From an uncultured Phycisphaerales bacterium (GTDB taxonomy: Bacteria > Planctomycetota > Phycisphaerae > Phycisphaerales > SM1A02), in the NCBI GenBank assembly GCA_905480395.1, contig CAJQQE010000008.1, positions 1-64,000 of the forward strand: a stretch of DNA of 64,000 nucleotides, in the 5' to 3' direction. The notes beneath the pieces were generated by a model. That model was not told the DNA's origin and did no database searches. It saw only the letters and a program-made list of their open reading frames with translations. Shown here piece by piece: positions 27,216 through 35,257 of the stretch. Every line of letters begins with the position of its first letter. Position 1 is the stretch's first letter. The position numbers and the translations under genes were made by a program.

Positions 27216-27554
27216 ATGGCAGTCGATTCGCCGCCCCGCCACCTTCACCTCGATCGCGATCAAGGCCTCACCGTCGAGTGGCCCGATGGCCGCTCAGTGT
27301 TCTATCCCACGGCATGGCTCCGACGGATGAGCCCCTCTGCGGATGCCCGAGAACTCCGAAAGGAGATCGATCGGAATCCGCTCACCGTCCTTCCCGCTGG
27401 GGGCGCGACGGGTGTACTCCGTGCGGAGCAAATCGAGCCAGTCGGCAATTATGCGATTCGGATCCATTTCAACGATGGACATCGGACGGGCCTCTACTCG
27501 TGGAAGTATCTCCGGGAAATCGAACCGGAGATCGCCCCTGGAGATGCGACATGA
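27216..27554 (+). CDS. DUF971 domain protein (gamma-butyrobetaine hydroxylase-like N-terminal domain)
   Basis: This 112-residue protein belongs to the small DUF971 family, whose fold is also the N-terminal domain of gamma-butyrobetaine hydroxylase. The signature regions are GLTVEWPDGRSVFYPTAWLRR, EIEPVGNYAIRIHFNDGH and TGLYSWKYLREIE. Bacterial family members are often linked with Fe-S cluster or apbC/mrp genes, but none is present here. The ATG at 27216 is preferred over an upstream start that would overlap the divergent pyrF. The stop overlaps the next gene by four bases (ATGA). Confidence 0.9.
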   Translation: MAVDSPPRHLHLDRDQGLTVEWPDGRSVFYPTAWLRRMSPSADARELRKEIDRNPLTVLPAGGATGVLRAEQIEPVGNYAIRIHFNDGHRTGLYSWKYLREIEPEIAPGDAT

Positions 27555-28057
27555 CCACCACCCGGTTTGAAGCGCGGCCAACGCCGCCGACGCTTCATCC
27601 CAACTGGCCCGTACCCGCAGACATCTCCTTCTGGGCAACCGCGAGGGTCGGCGATGAAGGCATGAGCCACGCGGTGCCCCACGTCAACAATGCCGAATAC
27701 GTTCGCTGGATCGACCGACTCGCCGAATTGGCGACCGACGCCGCGGGGTTCACCCGCGAATGGCATCTTGAGCAAGGCAGCATGTGGTTTGTGGTTCGAC
27801 ACGAGATCGACTACCGAGGCGAGGCGTTCGCCAACGACGAACTTCTCGCAGCGACCTGGTTGCACACCTTCACCCGGACCTCGGTTCGAAGAGACACCTT
27901 CTTTGTTCGGCCCTCGGATGATCGTGTGATCTGTGTGGCCAACACCCGCTGGGCCCTGGTTAACCTGAAGACCCGCAGGCCGATTCGAATCCCCGCCACC
28001 ATCAAAGCGTCGTTTCCGCCCCCGCATTCTGTCACGGTCGAGAGGGCCGGGGCGTGA
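27551..28057 (+). CDS. Hot-dog fold acyl thioesterase
   Basis: The 168-residue product has the 4-hydroxybenzoyl-CoA thioesterase-like hot-dog fold: HVNNAEYVRWIDRLAEL is the central-helix signature with the catalytic Asn/Glu area, and FVVRHEIDYRGEAFANDELLA is the following strand pair typical of YbgC/FadM-type enzymes. It should hydrolyse an acyl-CoA or acyl-ACP. It starts at an ATGA overlap with the DUF971 gene and ends with a GTGA overlap with the next gene, so the three genes form a translationally coupled unit. Confidence 0.85.
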   Translation: MTTTRFEARPTPPTLHPNWPVPADISFWATARVGDEGMSHAVPHVNNAEYVRWIDRLAELATDAAGFTREWHLEQGSMWFVVRHEIDYRGEAFANDELLAATWLHTFTRTSVRRDTFFVRPSDDRVICVANTRWALVNLKTRRPIRIPATIKASFPPPHSVTVERAGA

Positions 28058-29124
28058 CCCTCCGCGCCGCTTTTATTCTCGACCGGACCCGGGTTCAACA
28101 GGAACGTTCCGCCTTTGCAAGACTCGCCGTCGGCCTCGCGACCGAGGGCGTTCGTGCGCTTCTGGCCCTGGACGGTGATCCCCAAGACGATCTCGACGAT
28201 CGGGACGCGCCGACGCCGATGATCACCATTCCCACCCAAGTCCCCTTCTGGATTCGGGCGCGGGCCGTCCATTCGGTCCTAGACACGTTGACTGAAGTCG
28301 GGATGGATGAACTCGACGTCGTCGTCTCAGTCGGCCCAGGAAGCGCTGCGTTCGCTGATCGACTGGCCAACCATCTCGATGTCCCGTTGGTGGTCGAGGC
28401 TCGAAGTCGAGCGGAAGTTGCGGTCATCGAGCGGCATCCGCGGGTCACGGTGGTGGCCGCCACCGAGGGACTGCGGAACCTCGCGGCCATCCGAGTCGGC
28501 GAGGACCAATGCACGCACCTCCCGATTCCGGTCCCGCGGACATTTCGACCGTCGCCAGAGTCGCGGGGGCTCGGGGTCATCCTCGGCCCCGTCGGCCATG
28601 CCGCGACCTGGACCGCCCTCATCGACGGCCTGTCAAGCCACGAAGAGTTCCCCGGGCGACTTCAACATCTCGCGATCGAGCTTTCGGGGCGATCCGTCGA
28701 CGGCAAGATCTGGTCACATCTCCGTCGGCGAAAACTACTTTCTCGGATCACCACCTTCGACGATGCCGATCGGCTCCGGGGGATTTTGGCGGAAGCCGCG
28801 GTCGTGATCACACCGGATTCTGATCGACCAATTCGAAGTATCGAGCGACAGGCCATGTATGGAGGTGCGGTGCCAATCAGCGTGGCCGATCCGCACCGCA
28901 CCGATCTCCAATCTGGAATCGATGCGGTCCTCCTCGACGCCGGGGAGGCCCGGCTCGCCACGGCTTGGCACGAAGCCGTGGAGGCCGCTCGTCGGCCAGG
29001 TTTCTCGGACGCATGCCGCTTGACCGCCGAGGAATCGCTGGTCTCGAGGGTGGCCCCGCGTTGGGCACGGTTCCTCGAGACCATTGTCTACGGTGATGCC
29101 ACGCCGATTGACGGAAAAAATTAG
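28054..29124 (+). CDS. Glycosyltransferase-like protein
   Basis: This 356-residue protein starts at a GTG that overlaps the stop of the thioesterase gene, with GAGGG upstream. The second half contains the pattern of GT-B glycosyltransferase C-terminal domains: LAEAAVVITPDSDRPIRS, then IERQAMYGGAVPISVADPH, comparable to the 'E-x7-G-x-P' donor-sugar loop. The first half carries LDVVVSVGPGSAAFADRL. Conservation of exact catalytic residues is uncertain, so the call is tentative; it may be a degenerate glycosyltransferase-fold protein. A terminator lies about 160 bases downstream. Confidence 0.6.
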   Translation: MTLRAAFILDRTRVQQERSAFARLAVGLATEGVRALLALDGDPQDDLDDRDAPTPMITIPTQVPFWIRARAVHSVLDTLTEVGMDELDVVVSVGPGSAAFADRLANHLDVPLVVEARSRAEVAVIERHPRVTVVAATEGLRNLAAIRVGEDQCTHLPIPVPRTFRPSPESRGLGVILGPVGHAATWTALIDGLSSHEEFPGRLQHLAIELSGRSVDGKIWSHLRRRKLLSRITTFDDADRLRGILAEAAVVITPDSDRPIRSIERQAMYGGAVPISVADPHRTDLQSGIDAVLLDAGEARLATAWHEAVEAARRPGFSDACRLTAEESLVSRVAPRWARFLETIVYGDATPIDGKN

Positions 29125-29134
29125 TGGCCGTTTT

Positions 29135-29255
29135 GGGACCAAGACGGGCATCAAGGTTGTTTTTTCAAAATCAAGCACTTTCTCGTGAACCAATTCCGCA
29201 TGATTGGGTACATAGTTTGTAGGTCCTCAGCTTGGCTCCATGCCCGCTTGGACCC
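29135..29255 (+). ncRNA. Candidate structured transcript between glycosyltransferase-like and phosphoesterase genes
   Basis: Outer arms 29135-29151 and 29240-29255 pair over 15 positions with one A-A mismatch and one bulged A, enclosing 88 bases. Inside, CAAG at 29152-29155 can pair with CTTG at 29231-29234, and CCAAT/ATTGG form a small apical hairpin. The region lies just after the stop of the upstream gene and 27 bases before a strong terminator. It could be a 3'-UTR-derived or independent small RNA with a bulged-rod shape. Class unknown; 6S-like shape is only a loose comparison. Confidence 0.3.
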
Positions 29256-29282
29256 TTTTCTTCTGTCTTTCTCCCCTCTGCA

Positions 29283-29330
29283 ACGTCGTTCCTTTGATCG
29301 CTTGCGATCGTAAGGAACGACGTCGTTTTT
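29283..29330 (+). terminator. Strong Rho-independent terminator
   Basis: Outer arms 29283-29294 and 29312-29323 pair perfectly (12 base pairs). Inner arms GATCG/CGATC extend the stem to a CTTG loop. A GTTTTT run follows. It lies about 160 bases after the glycosyltransferase-like gene and should end that three-gene transcript, or the candidate RNA at 29135-29255. Confidence 0.88.
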
Positions 29331-29433
29331 GGCCCGTACCGTTTTTTGCTGACATTCTTTTTTGCGGAGAAGTGACGGCCGGGACCCCCACAAGGAAGAC
29401 CGGAAGAATCACAATGGCGGGTTGGAGCTCCGC

Positions 29434-31377
29434 ATGTTCATCCCTTTGAGTCTGGTTCTGATTCTTCCCCTTCTTCTGCCACGCATCGGTCCACCTGACG
29501 ACTCGGGACCGCTGTCCAAAACTCGGGTCATGGAGACCGATCGATTCCAGTTGGACGCGAGGGGATTGGCTGAGGACGGCCAGATCGTGATTGGTTCACC
29601 CCGTCTCGATCGGAGCGTGCTCGCGATCCTCCCAGATCGAACGACTGGTGATGACCGGGGTCTTGTTCATCTCGAAAGAGCCATTCTGGATCTCGGCCTG
29701 CTCCGACCGGACGCGGTCTTCTGCGTGGGCGATCTGGTGCAGGGGTACACGCGAGATCTCGAAGACTACGATCGCGAAGTCGATGACTTTCTTCGAATCA
29801 TCGCAGACCTTGACACGGACTTCTGGCCGACGGCGGGCAATCACGACGTGATCTCGGGGGCTCGAAATGCCGACGACGATCGGTTCGCCGAACGATATCG
29901 ACAGCGTTTCGGTCCGCTGCATTACGCCGTCCAACTCGAGCACGGAACCATGGTCGTTCTCTTTAGTGATGAGTCGCTGGACGGCGGGAAGGTCAATATT
30001 TCCGACGAGCAGATTGACTGGCTCCGGGGCGTCCTAGAACACGCTGATTCGGACAAGCCCATTGTCCTCCTGATGCATCGGCCACTCTGGCGAACCAGAC
30101 GAGCCGGATGGGAGACTCGCGTGCATCCGCTCCTCGTGGAACACGGCGTCGACGCCGTGATTGCAGGCCATTTTCATGCGCTGCAGCGAGATGAGGATCG
30201 AGACGGTATCGAATACCACCTGCTGGGCGTCTGCGGCGGCGCGATCGACCAGCATCCACTCACCGGCCAATTCAACCACCTCACCCTGCTGGATCTTGGA
30301 CCTGGCGACACTGTTCATCTTCGGCACCTCCCGGTCGGCGTGATGCTTCCAGATGATTTCATCCTCCGAGCAGATCAAGATCTCGCGTATCGATTGAAGT
30401 CGAGGCGAAACGTCGCGACGGTGCAGGGAGTGCTCCCAGATCCCTTTGATGGCCCCGTGGCGAAGACCATTTCGATCCAGGTTCGAAATCCGCTTGACCG
30501 TCCGATCTCCATCTCCATCGAAGAAGCGTTGCCCGCTCGGCCTTGGCTCGTGGAGGGACATGAGTTCGTTTCCCGGACGCCCCGCCACATTGAGAACCCC
30601 GCCACCACCGACCTGCAAAGTCCGTTTCGCATCGACGCCCCCGCGCCCGTACAGATTCAAGCGGGGGAACGAGCGACCATCGAACTCGACGTGACGGCCC
30701 CACAGACGCGAGTGCCGCCACCGCCGCCGGAAATCAGGGTGACCGCTTCGTTCCAAGACAATCAAAATCGAATCGTTCCGATCGTGCTCCCCCGACGGAT
30801 TCCGGTATCGCGCCGAGACCCCGTGGTCGCCGATGGAAGCCCCCGCTGGCCCATCGCGGGGTGGATCTACTCCGTGTACGAAGAGCGTGAGCCACTTGGA
30901 TCTGTGGCCACGTCAGCAGACCCGGTGTCTGGAGATCTGATGATCGACCTCCAGATCCAAGATGATCGTCTTGCCGAGGACGAGGTTTCGGTGGAGGAGA
31001 CGATCCAGGCTCGGCGGAACCCTCACGGTGATCTGGCCGTCATTACGCTGCGAACCGAGAAAAAAGTTACTCGATCATTTCTGATCGAACTCGGCCTCAC
31101 TCCAATCGACGGTGCCATCCCGCTGATCGAGTTCGACGCCGACGGAAAAACCCTCAATTCTTGGCCGAAGGCCGTGTTTTATGGCCCGCCGAGCGAGATC
31201 ACCCCTCCGGTACATCGCTTCCAGATACGGATACCAGGCCTCGCCCCAGACGCCCTCAAGGCCATGCAATTGGAACTGGCAGACAACGATCGCACGTATC
31301 ACACCCAGTGGCGTCGGGTAGCACCACCGGGGTCCATGCTAGAATTCGGATCGTCCGAACCAAATTCGCCACCTTGA
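29434..31377 (+). CDS. Exported calcineurin-like metallophosphoesterase
   Basis: The 647-residue product starts with a short signal peptide (MFIPLSLVLILPLLLPRIG); GGAG lies six bases upstream of the ATG. The metallophosphoesterase domain (about 60-300) has VFCVGDLVQ, GNHD (135-138), LLMHRPLW and GHFHALQ, giving the two-metal site. The remaining 340 residues are beta-rich with an Ig-like or carbohydrate-binding character (IPIEL-type strands, PPPPPEIRVTASF) and no recognised family. Such extracellular phosphoesterases may release phosphate from organic esters, consistent with a marine planctomycete. It stands alone after a terminator. Confidence 0.82.
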   Translation: MFIPLSLVLILPLLLPRIGPPDDSGPLSKTRVMETDRFQLDARGLAEDGQIVIGSPRLDRSVLAILPDRTTGDDRGLVHLERAILDLGLLRPDAVFCVGDLVQGYTRDLEDYDREVDDFLRIIADLDTDFWPTAGNHDVISGARNADDDRFAERYRQRFGPLHYAVQLEHGTMVVLFSDESLDGGKVNISDEQIDWLRGVLEHADSDKPIVLLMHRPLWRTRRAGWETRVHPLLVEHGVDAVIAGHFHALQRDEDRDGIEYHLLGVCGGAIDQHPLTGQFNHLTLLDLGPGDTVHLRHLPVGVMLPDDFILRADQDLAYRLKSRRNVATVQGVLPDPFDGPVAKTISIQVRNPLDRPISISIEEALPARPWLVEGHEFVSRTPRHIENPATTDLQSPFRIDAPAPVQIQAGERATIELDVTAPQTRVPPPPPEIRVTASFQDNQNRIVPIVLPRRIPVSRRDPVVADGSPRWPIAGWIYSVYEEREPLGSVATSADPVSGDLMIDLQIQDDRLAEDEVSVEETIQARRNPHGDLAVITLRTEKKVTRSFLIELGLTPIDGAIPLIEFDADGKTLNSWPKAVFYGPPSEITPPVHRFQIRIPGLAPDALKAMQLELADNDRTYHTQWRRVAPPGSMLEFGSSEPNSPP

Positions 31378-31389
31378 CCATCAAGGGGC

Positions 31390-31446
31390 GGATCGGATTC
31401 AATGCATCGACCCGTCGGGATTCACCGACGGATCTCGGACCGATCC
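31390..31446 (+). promoter_or_regulatory. Nested hairpins in the leader of a small lipoprotein gene
   Basis: GGATCGG at 31390-31396 pairs with CCGATCC at 31440-31446. Inside, CGTCGG at 31413-31418 pairs with CCGACG at 31425-31430. The structure lies about 70 bases before the lipoprotein start and has no T-tract. It may be an mRNA leader element; function is unknown. Confidence 0.3.
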
Positions 31447-31515
31447 AAGGGTCCATTCATGTTCGTCCATCTCGGAGCCGCCAACGGTTCCTGCAAACCT
31501 CAGAGGGATTTTCAA

Positions 31516-31728
31516 ATGAACACCATGCTCCGCTGCTCACTGGTTCTCGCGGCTTCCACAATGGTCATCGGCCTTGCCGGTTGCGACAACGGTGATGAAA
31601 TCGTTGACGTGCCGCCCCGAAAGATCGATCCCGACCAGCCCAAGATCGACCCCGACGCCATGCCCGGCCAAGACGGTGGCAGCGGGATGAGCGACATCGA
31701 AGGTGATGACGCCAAGAAAGCAGAGTAG
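31516..31728 (+). CDS. Small lipoprotein of unknown function
   Basis: This 70-residue product has a signal peptide with lipobox (VIGLAGC, Cys at about residue 22). The mature part is about 48 residues, acidic and proline-rich (DVPPRKIDPDQPKIDPDAMPG), with no predicted fold. GAGGG lies seven bases upstream of the ATG. It is monocistronic, bounded by leader hairpins and a strong terminator, suggesting high expression. Small acidic lipoproteins of this type are common but uncharacterised. Confidence 0.75.
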   Translation: MNTMLRCSLVLAASTMVIGLAGCDNGDEIVDVPPRKIDPDQPKIDPDAMPGQDGGSGMSDIEGDDAKKAE

Positions 31729-31762
31729 TTCGACGCCGCACGAACATCGACGTGAACAAAAC

Positions 31763-31801
31763 AACTGGGGTCGGAGACATCGTCTCCGGCCCCAGTTTTT
31801 T
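31763..31801 (+). terminator. Strong Rho-independent terminator
   Basis: Arms 31763-31778 and 31782-31797 pair over 16 positions including one T-G pair, with a three-base loop and a run of six T. It ends the small lipoprotein transcript and faces the convergent aminotransferase gene. Confidence 0.92.
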
Positions 31802-31878
31802 CATTTCAACCGATTCGATTCCCGCGAGAAGGACGCGGCGAGAAAAACTTCACTCCGGCGCTCGATGCCTCTCCGACT

Positions 31879-33048
31879 TCAGCCGCCTTGGAGCATGTCG
31901 ACCAGGACGTCGAGACCTTCCTGAAGGGTCGACTCAGGGACCGCGAAACTCAATCGAACGTGCGTATCTCGGGCCGAGAACACACCACCGGGAACCAGAA
32001 GCACTCGCCGTTCCACAGCTCGTTCCATGAACTCCGTGCCCGTCATGCCGAGCTTGGAAGGTACCTCGACGAAGGCGTAGAACGCACCGCCCGGCCGAAT
32101 CACGTTGGCATGCGGCGACAATGCGTCTAAGACCATTTCTCGCCGGCGAGCATACGTTTCCACCTGCGTCGTGTTGTCGATATCGAAGGCCTCGATCACC
32201 CCCCACTGAAGGGGGCTCGGCGCGCACACGAAGGTGAACTGCTGCAACTTGCGCATTTGCTCGATCAGCCACGTGGGGCCCGCGGCGTATCCGAGTCGCC
32301 AGCCGGTGCAACCGTAGGTCTTTCCAAAGCCCCTGATCACCAAGGCACTGTGGTCGAATCGTGCCGGGGAGGGACAGGTTCCATCGGGCCGGGCCGCATC
32401 GGCGAAGACGAATTCATCGTAGATTTCGTCGGTGATGAGTTGTACGCCACGACTGCGACAGAGATCCGCCAGATCCCGAACCTCGTCTTCCGTCAGGACC
32501 ACGCCCGAGGGATTTCCCGGGCTATTCACCAAGACGAACTTTGTTCGATCGGTGATCAGTGGCTCGACTCTCGCGGCCGTCATGCGGAAGTCTGGATAGG
32601 TATCGCATGCCACCATCGTCGCGCCGGTCAGATGTCCGAGCTGCGGATAGAGGACGAACCAAGGGTCCGGCATGATGGCCTCGTCACCTTCCTCCAGAAG
32701 TGCCAAGCTCGCGAGCAAGAGACCACCACTCGTGCCGCTGGTCACCACCGTGGAGAAGTCGTCCGTATCGTTCCAGCCAAGGTCATGCGAGAGGTGACGG
32801 CGAATCGAATCATGGAGCGGGGCAATCCCCTGCGTCACGGTGTATCCGTTTCGGTCCGCTCGAATGGCATCAACCGCCGCATCTTTCATGGCCGTTGGGA
32901 CTGGGAAATCCGGTTGGCCGATCGAGAGATTGATCGGCCGCTCAAGCGACCCTCCAAGTTCAAAGGCGCGGCGAATGCCGGAGGCGTCCATCGCCTGCAC
33001 CCGACGAGTCAGGCGGTGGTCGTTCGTCATCGATGAATCGGTGGACAC
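31879..33048 (-). CDS. Pyridoxal-phosphate aminotransferase, class I/II (aspartate/aromatic type)
   Basis: The 389-residue product is a fold-type I aminotransferase. The PLP lysine is in GFGKTYGCTGWRLGY. SPGNPSGVVL, ITDEIYDEFVF and the FDHSALVIRGFGK segment are family marks, and the C-terminal Arg is in VRLSFAVPE. The start is a GTG with GGAAAGAG upstream; an ATG six codons in has no ribosome site. The natural amino-acid substrate cannot be set from sequence. The next gene upstream on the strand is the small basic protein gene, with a possible terminator in between. Confidence 0.9.
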   Translation of the reverse strand: MSTDSSMTNDHRLTRRVQAMDASGIRRAFELGGSLERPINLSIGQPDFPVPTAMKDAAVDAIRADRNGYTVTQGIAPLHDSIRRHLSHDLGWNDTDDFSTVVTSGTSGGLLLASLALLEEGDEAIMPDPWFVLYPQLGHLTGATMVACDTYPDFRMTAARVEPLITDRTKFVLVNSPGNPSGVVLTEDEVRDLADLCRSRGVQLITDEIYDEFVFADAARPDGTCPSPARFDHSALVIRGFGKTYGCTGWRLGYAAGPTWLIEQMRKLQQFTFVCAPSPLQWGVIEAFDIDNTTQVETYARRREMVLDALSPHANVIRPGGAFYAFVEVPSKLGMTGTEFMERAVERRVLLVPGGVFSARDTHVRLSFAVPESTLQEGLDVLVDMLQGG

Positions 33049-33101
33049 GGTTTTCTCTTTCCAGACGACCGGTCACCGCCCGGCCGGAGTCGTCAAATGA
33101 A

Positions 33102-33130
33102 GATCCCCACGGCACTGGTCCGCGGGGATC
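33102..33130 (-). terminator. Hairpin, possible terminator after the small basic protein gene
   Basis: GATCCCC at 33102-33108 pairs with GGGGATC at 33124-33130, with three more pairs inside beyond one mismatch and a seven-base loop. The minus-strand tail is only weakly T-rich (tcttcattt), so termination is plausible but not certain. Confidence 0.45.
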
Positions 33131-33196
33131 GAATGAACGGTGTTTGGGTTCACAAGGCACACGACGCACGGAACTCGTCAGCCTTCCGACTCACCC

Positions 33197-33421
33197 TCAC
33201 TTGGTTGCGTCGTCACCCTCGGCATCTGGGCCCTTGGTTGGCTTCTTCTTACCAACCGTGACCATGATGCTTCGGACCTTGGGGATACCCAGCGGGGAAG
33301 AGGTTCCGACCACGAATTTATTCTTGTCCTGAAGTTGGGTGATTCGTTCCGCCCGGGTCAGGACGTTGCGGTGCTGGCTCAGGGCGCCGGCGTTGGTCTT
33401 CAGGCTGCTGTGGAGGCTCAT
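33197..33421 (-). CDS. Planctomycete/Verrucomicrobia-type small basic protein
   Basis: The 74-residue product starts MSLHSSLKTNAGALSQHRN, followed by a basic helix (VLTRAERITQLQDK) and an ending SPLGIPKVRSIM with a Lys-rich tail. This is the pattern of a short, basic protein family found in the Planctomycetes-Verrucomicrobia-Chlamydiae group, which I recall as a TIGR 'small basic protein'. Its role is unknown; ribosome or nucleic-acid association is plausible from charge. The ATG start matches the conserved MSLHxSLK beginning. It supports the taxonomic assignment. Confidence 0.88.
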   Translation of the reverse strand: MSLHSSLKTNAGALSQHRNVLTRAERITQLQDKNKFVVGTSSPLGIPKVRSIMVTVGKKKPTKGPDAEGDDATK

Positions 33422-33467
33422 GTTGGATCTCGAAGAAGGGACGTGATGATGATCATTCGATGAGACG

Positions 33468-34193
33468 TCAGTCCGATTTCGACTGAAACGTCTCTGGGTA
33501 GAGATCGGCGAACGGCTCGCCTTTTCCACCCGTCTGTTTCCCAAACGCCCGCCCGATCCTCAGGATCTCATCCTTCATGGACTCGATCCGCGAAGTCGAA
33601 CGATCCTCGGACCGGAAGCCGGGGAGGACGATGACTTTGGGGAGCCCCCCAGTGTCGCTCGGGATGACCGCGGCGTCAAGACCCTGCCCGTTCTCTCGGA
33701 TGAATGTGGCCACTTCGTCAGCCCGATCCGGCCGAGGCCGCATCACCACCCAGTAGCTCAGCCCAGGCACCCTCGGATCGGCCATTTTCCCGTTTTTCGG
33801 TGGGTTGGAGGGGGCGACCGCCGCCGCCGTCTGGGGCTGAGATTCAGTATCAGAGCCCACCGACCAAGCAGGCTCTCGGACTCGCCCAGCTTCGCTGGCG
33901 GCTTCCAATTTCGCCGATAAAGTTGCGGCCTGTCGGGTTCCGGCCGCACGATCTCCACGGCTAAAACCAAAGAGATAGGCCCCAACCGCCAAGCCGATCA
34001 CTCCGGCGAGTCCCATCCAGACGAATCCCACCGGAATTCGGATCACGCGTCCAGGCGTCAGCAAGGCTGCCGCGGCCGGCCGATCGGATTCCGCGGATCG
34101 GTCCCCGCGCGAACCCGAAGACGGCGCCGCCGACGCCGACTGGGACATTGCTTCGTACAGGGTTGGACCTGTTCGTCTGGCCATAGGAATCAT
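33468..34193 (-). CDS. Membrane-anchored protein with a possible SPOR-like C-terminal domain
   Basis: The 241-residue protein has a low-complexity Ser/Ala-rich N-terminus, one transmembrane helix (about 52-75, VGFVWMGLAGVIGLAVGAYLFGF) and a C-terminal domain of about 90 residues starting GLSYWVVMRPRPDRADEVA. That domain has an alternating strand-helix pattern (VATFIRENG, then AAVIPSDTGGLPKVIVLPGF) comparable in size to SPOR repeats, though I would not call it one firmly. It begins two bases after the end of acpS on the same strand, so the two are likely co-transcribed. Confidence 0.65.
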   Translation of the reverse strand: MIPMARRTGPTLYEAMSQSASAAPSSGSRGDRSAESDRPAAAALLTPGRVIRIPVGFVWMGLAGVIGLAVGAYLFGFSRGDRAAGTRQAATLSAKLEAASEAGRVREPAWSVGSDTESQPQTAAAVAPSNPPKNGKMADPRVPGLSYWVVMRPRPDRADEVATFIRENGQGLDAAVIPSDTGGLPKVIVLPGFRSEDRSTSRIESMKDEILRIGRAFGKQTGGKGEPFADLYPETFQSKSD

Positions 34194-34194
34194 G

Positions 34195-34605
34195 CTACCC
34201 AGGGTGAGCGGGTGCGCGTTCCGATCCGACCGCGATCACGCTTGCCATGGCCAGATCAGCGGTATGGGTGAGAGAAATTCGCCATTCGGTGATCCCCAGC
34301 TGCGCCGCGAAGACGGCCGCCTCGCCCCCCAACCGAATCGAGGGCGCCCCGAGGTCGTTGCGAGTCACCTCCATGTCGGTCCAAGAGATCCCGTCGCGCA
34401 GCCCCGTTCCGAAGGCTTTGAGGATCGCCTCCTTGGCGGCGAATCGTGCGGCATAACGCTCCGCCCGAACTCGCGGCGCGGATTCCGCGTATGCCTGCTC
34501 GCCGCTGGTAAAACAGCGGTCGAGGAAGGCCTGTCCGTGCTCCTCCCGCATCCGTTCAATGCGGACGATCTCTACGAGGTCGATGCCATGTCCAATGATG
34601 TTCAT
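34195..34605 (-). CDS. acpS: Holo-[acyl-carrier-protein] synthase
   Basis: AcpS adds the phosphopantetheine arm to acyl carrier protein. The 136-residue product has IIGHGIDLVEIVRIE with the metal-binding Asp, the RYAARFAAKEAILKAFG signature with Lys and Glu, and the C-terminal ISLTHTADLAMASV. The ATG at 34605 gives the canonical MNIIGHGIDLVEI start; an upstream frame would run through the divergent moaB promoter. It is the first gene of the minus-strand pair with the membrane-anchored protein. Confidence 0.93.
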   Translation of the reverse strand: MNIIGHGIDLVEIVRIERMREEHGQAFLDRCFTSGEQAYAESAPRVRAERYAARFAAKEAILKAFGTGLRDGISWTDMEVTRNDLGAPSIRLGGEAAVFAAQLGITEWRISLTHTADLAMASVIAVGSERAPAHPG

Positions 34606-34693
34606 AAGGTCGTGAGTCACGCTACCGTGATCGGGACGGTTCTGCACGTGAATCGACCTCAAACCGACCCACCCAACACCGGAACTCGCCATT

Positions 34694-35230
34694 GTGAGTG
34701 CACAGGAACACGAAGAAGCCGCGGCTCGCCACCAACGCAACACGCCCATTGAAATCATGCTGGTGACCGTCAGCGACTCTCGGACGCTGGCGACCGACCG
34801 GGGCGGGGATCGGCTCGAAGCGCTGATGAGCGAAGCGGGCCATCTCATCCGAATCCGTCAACTGGTTCCCGATGATCCGGATTTGATCAGACGAAGCATC
34901 GCTCAGGGGGTCGAGGATACTTCGATTCAAGCCATCCTGCTCACCGGTGGTACCGGCATTTCACCACGAGACGGGACCGTCGAAGTCGTGAGATCGATGA
35001 TCAGCGTCGAACTCGAAGGGTACGGCGAGCGACTCCGCGCGATCAGTTTCGAGTCGATCGGAATCGCCGGCTTATTGAGCCGAGCCTGCGCCGGGGTCAT
35101 TCGTCGCGCCGATGGTTCTGGAGTGCTGGTGTTCTCGATGCCAGGATCCGTGAACGCCGTCGAAACCGCGACCAGCGAACTCATCGTTCCGCTGCTCGCA
35201 CATGCCGTCTGGGAAATCGGCCGTCAATGA
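34694..35230 (+). CDS. moaB: Molybdenum cofactor biosynthesis protein MoaB/MogA family
   Basis: MoaB/MogA proteins adenylate molybdopterin ahead of molybdate insertion. The 178-residue product has the family motifs IEIMLVTVSDSRT, LLTGGTGISPRDGTVE and MPGSVNAVETA; the last marks the molybdopterin-binding site. The start is GTG (MSAQEHEEAA) in the spacer after the divergent acpS. moaE lies about 0.9 kb downstream on the same strand, separated by a gene on the opposite strand. Other Moco genes such as moaA or moaC are outside the window. Confidence 0.9.
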   Translation: MSAQEHEEAAARHQRNTPIEIMLVTVSDSRTLATDRGGDRLEALMSEAGHLIRIRQLVPDDPDLIRRSIAQGVEDTSIQAILLTGGTGISPRDGTVEVVRSMISVELEGYGERLRAISFESIGIAGLLSRACAGVIRRADGSGVLVFSMPGSVNAVETATSELIVPLLAHAVWEIGRQ

Positions 35231-35257
35231 ACCGACGAGTCGGCCCAACCCGGACCT

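Noticed and set aside
28095-28622. Minus-strand open frame of 175 codons
   Set aside because: Antisense to the glycosyltransferase-like gene, with Arg/Ser/Thr-rich composition typical of reverse-strand reading at this G+C.
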